From positions 1 to 26,915 of the IMG/VR virus record IMGVR_UViG_3300003690_002313: a DNA stretch of 26,915 nt. One strand, written 5' to 3'. Below are positions 7,603-13,384 of the stretch, piece after piece. Below the pieces are notes generated by a model, which saw only the letters and a list, made by a program, of their open reading frames with translations, had not been told where the DNA came from and made no database searches. This stretch comes from a virus. The position numbers were made by a program, and so were the translations under genes. The first letter of the stretch is position 1. Each line of letters starts with the position of its first letter.

Positions 7603-7982
7603 AGTCTCATTCTCTCAATCTTGCCATGTTCATTAGTATAATAGACGCGACGCACACCCACATGGCGCATGGCTGCTTCGCACATAGGACAAGGCTTGCT
7701 AATACGAGCCTCTCCTTCTTTGTTGATCCGGGCGACATATACGTCGGAACCCTGTGTGGTCGAGCGGCTCATCCCGAGGATGGCCCCCAACTCTGCGTGG
7801 AGGGTGGCTTCGCCGTGTCCCTCTTTACGAAATCTTGCACCGAAACTACAATGCCGGTGCTTGTTGCAGGAAATACTACGAACGGAACTGCCCTTAACTA
7901 GGACGGCTCCGTGCCTAAACTTTCCATAACTTGATTGTTCCGCTACTCTCTTGGCGAACTCTATATATCTCTTGTTCTTCAA
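7599..7982 (-). CDS. Zinc-dependent nucleotide deaminase (dCMP/cytidine deaminase fold)
   Basis: The 127 residues contain the deaminase signatures HAE (residues 62-64, zinc His and proton-shuttling Glu) and PCPMC (97-101, the two zinc cysteines). The N-terminus (EFAKRVAEQS, then HGAVLVKG) fits the usual helix and first strands. The family includes dCMP deaminases, which convert dCMP to dUMP for thymidylate synthesis, and other cytosine or purine deaminases. The substrate cannot be told from sequence; dCMP is favoured by the setting near ribonucleotide reductase and MazG. It is shorter than T4 dCMP deaminase (193) and lacks its extra zinc segment. The start is TTG with AGGGG 6 nt upstream. A strong promoter with an operator-like dyad (8004-8041) lies just ahead. 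Confidence 0.85.
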   Translation of the reverse strand: MKNKRYIEFAKRVAEQSSYGKFRHGAVLVKGSSVRSISCNKHRHCSFGARFRKEGHGEATLHAELGAILGMSRSTTQGSDVYVARINKEGEARISKPCPMCEAAMRHVGVRRVYYTNEHGKIERMRL

Positions 7983-8003
7983 CTGTAACCCCTAACGTAT
8001 GAA

Positions 8004-8030
8004 GCTCCTATGAGTATACCTCACAGGAGC
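8004..8030. promoter_or_regulatory. Operator-like inverted repeat over the -10 of the deaminase promoter
   Basis: A 27-bp dyad centred on 8017. Outer arms GCTCCT (8004-8009) and AGGAGC (8025-8030) are perfect, one position is mismatched, then TGAG (8011-8014) and CTCA (8020-8023) pair, around a 5-bp centre TATAC. The centre lies in the -10 hexamer, a typical place for a repressor site. In a transcript reading through from recA it could also form a hairpin, but there is no following T-run as in a terminator. Confidence 0.5.
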
Positions 8031-8041
8031 CTCGGTGTCAA
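8013..8041 (-). promoter_or_regulatory. Strong sigma70-type promoter for the deaminase-nuclease genes
   Basis: Minus-strand TTGACA (8041-8036), a 17-bp spacer and TATACT (8018-8013). This is the best consensus promoter in the window. It is largely intergenic, with the -35 overlapping the stop of the 64-residue ORF. The predicted transcription start, about 8006, gives a roughly 24-nt leader that carries the AGGGG ribosome-binding site. Confidence 0.7.
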
Positions 8042-8232
8042 GGGTTTTGTTTTATTATACGAGCACAATCAAGATCGTCGTATCTCTCCCACAAACGATA
8101 TCGATGCCGGAAGGTTGTCTTGTGGTTATAACTCCACTCAATACGATCTTTTAATATATTGCAGGCTGGGCGACGAGGAGGCTCACAGTGTGTGAGCATC
8201 AAAAAGAAAAACATTGCAATGTTCGGATCCAT
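8038..8232 (-). CDS. Small unassigned protein downstream of recA
   Basis: The 64-residue frame starts at an ATG 10 bp after the recA stop, with a well-placed AGAGGA 5 nt upstream, which is the main reason to accept it. The product starts with a short hydrophobic stretch (IAMFFFLMLTH), then is rich in Arg, Tyr and Trp (RHRYRLWERYDDLDCARII). No family is recognised. The stop overlaps the -35 region of the deaminase promoter. The basic, aromatic C-terminal half could bind nucleic acid, but that is a guess. Confidence 0.55.
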   Translation of the reverse strand: MDPNIAMFFFLMLTHCEPPRRPACNILKDRIEWSYNHKTTFRHRYRLWERYDDLDCARIIKQNP

Positions 8233-8242
8233 AATGGTCCTC

Positions 8243-9364
8243 TTATTCTTTATCTACGTCGTAGAAATCCTTAGCGCTACCCTCGCGTGTATCAAACTTA
8301 CGAATGATCTCTTCATCCATAATTTCAAACACCCGGTTCTTGAACTTCTTCTCTTTAAGTTTGTCGGTCCAATGAGCGCTCTGGAACTTCTCTTCAGTTC
8401 CGTCCTTGTGGACCAGCGAGAACCATGCGCCTGCTTGTTTTAGATTGTCGGAGCCTTTAATGGCTTCCAGCCAACTCTCTTGGTCCTGAATGCCAACCGC
8501 GTCGGTGCCCCATAGAATTTTAAAAGCACAGTTGCGTCCTTGCGTTCCGAAGCGAGACTTCTCAAGCTTGACCTTTACCTCGGAGCCGATGCGAAACCGC
8601 GCTTCGTCTTCAATGAAAGCGGACTTGGCCTTACGGCCAGTCAACCAGATGCGAAGAGAATATACATAGTGCATCGCCTTTCCGCCTGGGGTAATGTAGG
8701 GTGTCGTCATTGCGACGATGCGGGCGTTCGGTCCCTGTGGGATGTTGGTCTTTAACTGGTTAAGAACCAGGAAGGCTGACTTTGTGTTGGCGATCGGAAT
8801 AGTCAACTTAGACATTCCCTTTGATAAAATGCGAGCTTTCATTGCCATCGTAGATTGAGGATTGAAATCTCCCTCCACATCTGTAATGGTTGGGGTCATA
8901 GCTAGCGAGTCCCAAATGAACAAGGTTCTTTCGGTTCCAGAGTTTAAAACACTCTCAACAGTCTCTAGAACGTGCTCAACAGATTGGGCTTGCACATAGA
9001 TAAGCTCATCCAAATTGCACCCCGTTCGTTCTAGGAATCCTGGGTCAATCGCTGACTCTGAATCCATATATATCACTGTCATGCCCATCTTCTGGGCGTT
9101 GCCTGCTACTTGCGCAGCCATAAAAGATTTACCGGTTGATTCTAATCCTGCAATCTCTGTAAACTTGCCAACAGGCACGCCCCCAAGTTGTCCCCTACAA
9201 ACAATAGAATCCAGCCAGCGCGAACCGGTTGGAATCCACTCTTTTACTTCAGTTGGATTTGCTTTCTTAAGATTGTGCGCTACATCAAGACCGGATGTTT
9301 TGTTGATAAGCGTTCGAAGCCCATCAACTGATATTTTTCCTGCCTTTGATTTGCTCTTAGCCAT
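8243..9364 (-). CDS. RecA/UvsX-type strand-exchange recombinase
   Basis: The 373-residue protein has the RecA core: Walker A GLESTGKS (73-80), Walker B TLFIWDSLA (147-155), and the DNA-binding loop region following LVLNQLKTNIPQGP (199-212), matching RecA's IFINQLR. A basic start (MAKSKSKAGK) precedes the core, and an acidic C-terminus (KDFYDVDKE) ends it. It should form filaments on single-stranded DNA and drive recombination-dependent replication and repair, as UvsX does in T4. The ATG follows the upstream stop directly (TAAATG) without a visible Shine-Dalgarno sequence, so translation is probably coupled. Its partner, a gp32-like ssDNA-binding protein, lies three genes upstream. Confidence 0.93.
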   Translation of the reverse strand: MAKSKSKAGKISVDGLRTLINKTSGLDVAHNLKKANPTEVKEWIPTGSRWLDSIVCRGQLGGVPVGKFTEIAGLESTGKSFMAAQVAGNAQKMGMTVIYMDSESAIDPGFLERTGCNLDELIYVQAQSVEHVLETVESVLNSGTERTLFIWDSLAMTPTITDVEGDFNPQSTMAMKARILSKGMSKLTIPIANTKSAFLVLNQLKTNIPQGPNARIVAMTTPYITPGGKAMHYVYSLRIWLTGRKAKSAFIEDEARFRIGSEVKVKLEKSRFGTQGRNCAFKILWGTDAVGIQDQESWLEAIKGSDNLKQAGAWFSLVHKDGTEEKFQSAHWTDKLKEKKFKNRVFEIMDEEIIRKFDTREGSAKDFYDVDKE

Positions 9365-9892
9365 TTAGTTATTAAGAGTTAGCGTTCCGTTAACAGTTTC
9401 AACCGAAACATCAAATCCACTAACCAGAGAATCTGCTGTAGCTAACGAAAAAGTATTCTTCTGATTCTCTAGGTCGTAAAGATCGCCGGCTCGAACTCGA
9501 ACAGTAGTTGAAATCTCGCACCGACCGCGCTTATAATCATATTGCTCCGTAGAATACTCCACTGAATATTCATTGTCATAAATGGTGCTCACCAGTACAT
9601 CTGTAAGATATTCCTCAAACCATCCTTCACGATCATACTCATCAAGTGCGCCATTAGAGCGCATTTCGCTTACAATATCAGAATGTTCACTCGGGGTACC
9701 CCACTCTGAATAAACGCGTACCCCCGAGGCCAGGAGTCCCGCCAAAAGACTAACGGTATCCGTTTCGGACACCGTCTCTTCCACGTGACTTTCCTTAATG
9801 TGCCACACATCTGCTCCCTCGTTATAACTGAGAGTTAAATAATCATCGTCGTCGACGTTTAGTTGCCGTAGCGTATTTACAATATCGCCCAT
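9365..9892 (-). CDS. Unassigned acidic protein between Hc1-like and recA genes
   Basis: This 175-residue protein matches no family I recognise. It is strongly acidic (for example NVDDDDYLTLSYNEGADVWH near residues 11-30), has no membrane segment, and its C-terminal half looks like beta strands (CEISTTVRVRAGDLYDLE, FDVSVETVNGTLTLNN). The middle (REGWFEEYLTDVLVSTIYDN) is probably helical. The ATG has AAGGAAC about 8 nt upstream, and a conserved RNA hairpin lies 27 nt ahead (9920-9943). It sits among DNA-binding genes, so an accessory role in recombination or replication is possible but not shown. Confidence 0.7.
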   Translation of the reverse strand: MGDIVNTLRQLNVDDDDYLTLSYNEGADVWHIKESHVEETVSETDTVSLLAGLLASGVRVYSEWGTPSEHSDIVSEMRSNGALDEYDREGWFEEYLTDVLVSTIYDNEYSVEYSTEQYDYKRGRCEISTTVRVRAGDLYDLENQKNTFSLATADSLVSGFDVSVETVNGTLTLNN

Positions 9893-9919
9893 TTTTAAGT
9901 TCCTTTTCTATATTAATTT

Positions 9920-9943
9920 GAGACCCCTGTATCCCCGGGCCTC
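9920..9943 (-). promoter_or_regulatory. Intercistronic RNA hairpin, copy A
   Basis: In the minus-strand transcript GAGGCCC pairs with GGGTCTC (7 bp, one G-U) around a 10-nt loop GGGGATACAG. It begins 17 nt after the Hc1-like stop and ends 27 nt before the next ATG. A matching element lies at 10169-10193. There is no T-run, so it is not a simple terminator. Confidence 0.6.
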
Positions 9944-9960
9944 CCTGCGGCTGGCAGAGT

Positions 9961-10149
9961 TTAACCTGCGTTCTTGTTCTCTTGAACCTCGAGGCGAAGC
10001 TCCTGTGCTAGGGTCTTCACTTCCTGCATTGTCTTACGAACCCGGGTTCCGGCAGCATTGTTTCCGTTGCTGAAGAACTTGTCGTGATCGTCTCGAGTTC
10101 CCTCGAGTAGTGCAATCAGTTGTTCTAGACGATTTGTATCAGTAGTCAT
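9961..10149 (-). CDS. Histone H1-like (Hc1 family) nucleoid-associated protein
   Basis: The 62 residues match short Hc1-type proteins: a helical start (RLEQLIALLEGTRDDHDKFF), then GNNAAGTRVRKTMQEVKTLA, whose GNKAAGxRVRKxxQxLK pattern is the family signature, then AQELRLEVQENKN. Hc1 proteins were first described in Chlamydia, where they compact DNA; short relatives occur in Bacteroidetes and elsewhere. This copy lacks the long Lys/Ala tail of chlamydial Hc1 and is only mildly charged. It could bind phage DNA or RNA. ATG with AAAGGAAG upstream; it follows the ssDNA-binding gene and is flanked by two related RNA hairpins. Family assignment is from remembered pattern. Confidence 0.7.
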   Translation of the reverse strand: MTTDTNRLEQLIALLEGTRDDHDKFFSNGNNAAGTRVRKTMQEVKTLAQELRLEVQENKNAG

Positions 10150-10168
10150 AACTCTTCCTTTCTAAAGT

Positions 10169-10193
10169 GAGACACCTGATAACCCTGTGCCTC
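10169..10193 (-). promoter_or_regulatory. Intercistronic RNA hairpin, copy B
   Basis: In the transcript GAGGCAC pairs with GTGTCTC (7 bp, one G-U) around an 11-nt loop AGGGTTATCAG. It begins 16 nt after the stop of the ssDNA-binding gene and ends 19 nt before the Hc1-like ATG. Relative to copy A the middle pair of the last three changes from C-G to A-U on both sides, so pairing is kept. Confidence 0.6.
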
Positions 10194-10209
10194 CCTGTGG
10201 GGGGGATTC

Positions 10210-10980
10210 TTAAAGAGCGCCAAGCTCCGCGAAAGCAGCATCGACGGCGTTAGCTTCGCCGTCTGCGGACTTACCATACTTTTCGGTTTCGCTACTAACC
10301 GATTCAGGATCGTCAACTTGTGCATTGACAAACATATCAAGAATAGTCTGTACGTCGTCAGTTGTCTTTCGCTCAAACAAACCAGTAAAATCTGGGATGC
10401 TGTCGAGAAGCTCTGCGCACTTATCAGGCGTCAGGTCCTCGCATAGCGGGGACGATCGGCGTCGAGGCACAAGCTTCGTCTGGGGGAAGGAAGCCCCTGG
10501 CGGCTTCCCGTAAGTCATCTGAAGGTCGGTGCCGGTTTCGGTGTCGGTGATGTCACCATACTCCGGATTCAGCACGAGAGTCAGAAGATTCTCGTAGGCA
10601 GTCTTGCCATATCCCCATACACGCACACCCTTTTCTTCCTCGCCGCGAACCATCACGGGGCTGAAGAAACGCTGTCGCACGAAGAGGGACTTTGCGACCT
10701 TCTTGCTGTGCTCATCGTTATTGTCTGCGCCTTCACGCCATAGCTGTGAGGCAAACTCACATACAGGACACTCGTCGCTGTAGTTGCGCTTGGGACATAG
10801 AAAACCGCCCTTCTCAACATTGTAGTGAAACCACATTTCCTTGAAGGGGTCTCCGTCCGCTGTTGGAACGATTCTAATAGTCTGGTCGCCGTCTACAGGG
10901 CGCCAGAAAGTGTCATTTGAGTTACCGTCTCCACGTAATGACGAGAGCTTGTCTCTCATCTTATCTAAGTTAATACCCAT
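10210..10980 (-). CDS. Single-stranded DNA-binding protein (T4 gp32-like)
   Basis: The 256-residue protein has gp32 architecture. A basic N-terminal segment (LDKMRDKLSSLRG) could serve cooperativity. The OB-fold core carries a zinc site, His52 with Cys62, Cys71 and Cys74 (FLCPKRNYSDECPVC), in the same order as gp32 His64-Cys77-Cys87-Cys90. The C-terminal tail is acidic and flexible (DDPESVSSETEKYGKSADGE). It should coat ssDNA at the fork and recruit helicase or recombinase through the tail. It is a little shorter than gp32 (301). ATG with AAGGAG 7 nt upstream. An internal promoter in the preceding gene (11223-11250) may give extra expression, as expected for a protein needed in bulk. Confidence 0.85.
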   Translation of the reverse strand: MGINLDKMRDKLSSLRGDGNSNDTFWRPVDGDQTIRIVPTADGDPFKEMWFHYNVEKGGFLCPKRNYSDECPVCEFASQLWREGADNNDEHSKKVAKSLFVRQRFFSPVMVRGEEEKGVRVWGYGKTAYENLLTLVLNPEYGDITDTETGTDLQMTYGKPPGASFPQTKLVPRRRSSPLCEDLTPDKCAELLDSIPDFTGLFERKTTDDVQTILDMFVNAQVDDPESVSSETEKYGKSADGEANAVDAAFAELGAL

Positions 10981-11013
10981 TTTTTATCTCCTTATAGTTG
11001 GGTTAAAGTACGA

Positions 11014-11871
11014 TCAGCCAATATCCTGATCGTCTAGTAATTCTTTATATGATTGTACCACAGATGAATACTTAATGCAATAACAATATTTTTGTTCATA
11101 GGTGGTTTTAAAGACTCCGTATGAAATATTAATATTTTTCTCTATCTTTGACTTCACGAAATTATTAATCTTCCTAAACAAAGTACCATCATTCTTTAAG
11201 TCATCTTCGTTGATACCATAGTAGTATACCACCTCACGAGGGAATGTCAAGTCATAAAACCATTTTTCTTCAGCATCCTCCTCTTCTAAGTCCAGGATCC
11301 CAATTGTCGCTATTCGACTGAGGGATGATGGGTCCACAAAACTCCCGATGACCGGCTCTGTGTTCCGAAAAATATTTAGCATGTGGATGGTATTCACAAT
11401 GCCTTGATTAAGAGTGTCGTAATATCCAATGATAGATATCTCACCAATGCTCTTCTCTAACAACGTGTTATCGACTAGCCAAATTGCTTCAATGAGACCA
11501 GATCGAGCATACTCTTGCAAAACATTCCTTACAATCTTTTCTTGCATTTTTTGAACCTCACTGGCCAACGCCAAATCCGGCTGGATGTACACCACAGTTA
11601 TCTCATTCTCTTTGATCTGTTCTAGAAGCCTCAAAATACCTCCCGATATCTGACCGCTCCCCGCTACAACAACATAAACCTCTTCGTTTGAAAACTTGAG
11701 CTTTCTTTTTAGATTGGGGAAATGAGTGTCATAATCTTCATGATTCTTTCTTTTCTTAATCGTGATGTCAGCCTCTTTAACAGTGTCAATAGTATAAGTT
11801 TCATACTGAGGAAACTTTGAAAATCCCCTTGCCACATTCGAACCGGCTTTTCCAAGACCCACAATTATCAC
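11014..11871 (-). CDS. Divergent FtsZ/tubulin-superfamily protein
   Basis: The 285 residues follow the FtsZ nucleotide-binding domain in order. MIIVGLGKAGSNVARGF (1-17) resembles the first strand and G-rich loop (VIGVGGGGGNAV), with IDT near 28-30. VVVAGSGQISGGILRLLEQI (67-86) occupies the place of the tubulin signature GGGTGSG. VQKMQEKIVRNVLQEYARSG plus IWLVDN resembles FtsZ's RRxxxAxxGIxxL...VIPND. YYDTLNQGIVNTI (150-162) matches the FRAADEVLxQGVxGI helix. The synergy-loop position reads GSFVDPSSL, so the usual NxDxxD/E is degenerate. Known phage relatives (PhuZ) form filaments that position phage DNA. Here polymerisation and GTPase activity are uncertain. GTG start overlapping the MazG stop (GTGA). 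Confidence 0.6.
   Translation of the reverse strand: MIIVGLGKAGSNVARGFSKFPQYETYTIDTVKEADITIKKRKNHEDYDTHFPNLKRKLKFSNEEVYVVVAGSGQISGGILRLLEQIKENEITVVYIQPDLALASEVQKMQEKIVRNVLQEYARSGLIEAIWLVDNTLLEKSIGEISIIGYYDTLNQGIVNTIHMLNIFRNTEPVIGSFVDPSSLSRIATIGILDLEEEDAEEKWFYDLTFPREVVYYYGINEDDLKNDGTLFRKINNFVKSKIEKNINISYGVFKTTYEQKYCYCIKYSSVVQSYKELLDDQDIG
11223..11250 (-). promoter_or_regulatory. Internal sigma70-type promoter in the FtsZ-like gene
   Basis: Minus-strand TTGACA (11250-11245), a 16-bp spacer and TATACT (11228-11223). It lies in coding sequence. The predicted start, about 11216, is some 235 nt ahead of the ssDNA-binding protein gene, which it could drive. Confidence 0.5.
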
Positions 11872-12191
11872 TCGTCTTCAACCCACTCTAGGATGAACCC
11901 CAGATCAAAGCCGCCGTGGCTCACACGCTTTGCGGTCGCTTCCGCTAGAATTGTATGCTCGTGAATACCAAGCCGATGGCAAAGAAAGTTCATTATTTCC
12001 ATAATGTCGGCAGCTTCTTCGGCGCACGGATTCTCTACAAACTCCATCACTTCTTCTTGCAATTTTCGCATAGAATAATCCTTGAGGCGCTCGCCATGCT
12101 CTTGGCGTATGCCAAAGTCCTTTCCCGATTCTTGAATGATCTCTGGAATCCGGTCGCGGACGAGCTTGTGATATAGCTTCTTCTGTTTCAT
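11868..12191 (-). CDS. MazG-like nucleotide pyrophosphohydrolase
   Basis: The 107 residues match the all-alpha NTP pyrophosphohydrolase superfamily. The start YHKLVRDRIPEII is typical of phage and bacterial members. The metal-binding acidic motifs follow as KLQEEVMEF (43-51) and CAEEAADIMEI (56-66), then a Lys/Gly-rich end KRVSHGGFDLGFIL. Family members split NTPs or dNTPs to monophosphates and pyrophosphate. Phage versions may clear unusual dNTPs or dampen alarmone signalling, but the substrate is not evident here. The ATG overlaps the polymerase stop (ATGA) and the GTG of the next gene overlaps its stop. A promoter lies about 60 nt upstream inside the polymerase gene. Confidence 0.8.
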   Translation of the reverse strand: MKQKKLYHKLVRDRIPEIIQESGKDFGIRQEHGERLKDYSMRKLQEEVMEFVENPCAEEAADIMEIMNFLCHRLGIHEHTILAEATAKRVSHGGFDLGFILEWVEDE

Positions 12192-13375
12192 AGTCTCAGT
12201 TCCTTCATTTCACCAAGGCTTCTCCCCGCGGAGACGTTAACCTTGAACATATCATACCGCGTCTTCTTGAAGGTGTCAAGCAAATTTAAAATTTCATAGC
12301 GATCTTCCTCAGCGAGGTCGATGTACACTGCATCATGAATAAGAAACGAAATGTGGCTTTTTCTCCCCTTCAAAAGTTCATACACTTTATGTGCTTGCTC
12401 ATGCACCATGTCAATTGTGGTGCTTTGAACGATATAGTTAAGAGCGTGATGCTCGTCTACATTCTCTATTATTCTACCATAATCTGTCTCGATTTTACAG
12501 CCATTCCAGTACTTATTTCGCACCAAATCCTTGTTATATAGATGCTCTAAGTCCTTGTTTTTCTTGCTCGAATAGAGCCATGCGAAGGTCTTCTCCTTGG
12601 CACGCTCCCGGGTCACTTTGTTGTCAAAAACATTCTTTACATTCCAGTCGTGAATATCATTTTTGGGTTGTTCTTGTCCGGAAAGCGCCAGCAACACCCG
12701 CAACTCCGCTGCATTGAAATCAAGCTCCACGAGCCAGTCGTTCTTTGGTTTAATACACGCGCGGAACTCCTTGTTCATCGTAAGGATTGGAAAGCTGTTA
12801 GGGTTTGCCGCCAAGCGGCCGGTAACAGTTCCCCATGGGTTATAGTCGCATATGTGCTTCACGGTTTGAAGAGTCCGGTGAAAGTTTTGTCCCTTTACAG
12901 AGCTTAAAAGATGACCAATAGCCCCCACATCCACGGTTAAGGGTTGCGAACGAATACTCGAAAGCATCTCCACCAGGTCATACATGAAGTCATAGTTGGC
13001 TGGGCGCTGGAGCGTATCAAAAACATGCTGGGTGATCCTGTTTTTAGCCTCCAAGTATTGAAACAAGAAATACTCGGGTACCGCGTCATATAAACAGTTT
13101 TCTTCCAGCGATAGACACGCCGTTCTAAAGGCTTTCACACACGCTCTGAGCGTCTTCTTAATCTCCGACCACTCCTGCCTCATGTCTTCGGGACAAACGT
13201 CTGTAAGAGTCGCTCCCTGCGTGTAAATGCGGGCAATTTCGTATGCCATCCCGGATAGGTGTGGAGAGTAATCCCACGTTTCCCCTTCCAGCGGAGGCTT
13301 GGACCGGGCATTAATCAAATTAGCGGCATAGTAGCCACCACATTCGGTATTTGAATCTAAAACCTGAAACAGCAA
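12188..13375 (-). CDS. Family A DNA polymerase, polymerase domain only
   Basis: The 395-residue protein has the three palm/finger motifs of Pol I: motif A VELDFNAAELR with Asp219 and Glu224; motif B with Arg256, Lys260, Phe264 and Tyr268 in the spacing RxxxKxxxFxxxY; and motif C FLIHDAVYID with His347-Asp348. TVTGRLAANP (183-192) is the conserved TGRLSSxxPN segment. The glutamate that normally follows the motif C aspartate is alanine. There is no 3'-5' exonuclease domain; about 180 residues precede the core, far less than in full-length Pol I (928) or T7 polymerase (704). Split family A polymerases are known in far-T4 phages, so the exonuclease may be a separate gene outside this window. TTG start with AGGGAG 5 nt upstream. 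Confidence 0.9.
   Translation of the reverse strand: MLFQVLDSNTECGGYYAANLINARSKPPLEGETWDYSPHLSGMAYEIARIYTQGATLTDVCPEDMRQEWSEIKKTLRACVKAFRTACLSLEENCLYDAVPEYFLFQYLEAKNRITQHVFDTLQRPANYDFMYDLVEMLSSIRSQPLTVDVGAIGHLLSSVKGQNFHRTLQTVKHICDYNPWGTVTGRLAANPNSFPILTMNKEFRACIKPKNDWLVELDFNAAELRVLLALSGQEQPKNDIHDWNVKNVFDNKVTRERAKEKTFAWLYSSKKNKDLEHLYNKDLVRNKYWNGCKIETDYGRIIENVDEHHALNYIVQSTTIDMVHEQAHKVYELLKGRKSHISFLIHDAVYIDLAEEDRYEILNLLDTFKKTRYDMFKVNVSAGRSLGEMKELRL
12251..12279 (-). promoter_or_regulatory. Sigma70-type promoter upstream of the MazG-like gene
   Basis: Minus-strand TTGACA (12279-12274), a 17-bp spacer and TATGAT (12256-12251; 5 of 6). It is embedded in the last codons of the polymerase gene. The predicted start, about 12244, is about 53 nt before the MazG-like ATG. 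Confidence 0.6.
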
Positions 13376-13384
13376 AAGTGCTCC

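Noticed and set aside
10146-10376. A 76-codon minus-strand frame over the end of the ssDNA-binding gene
   Set aside because: It lies in a second frame across the acidic tail codons and the RNA hairpin. No start signal, and the main frame is well supported.
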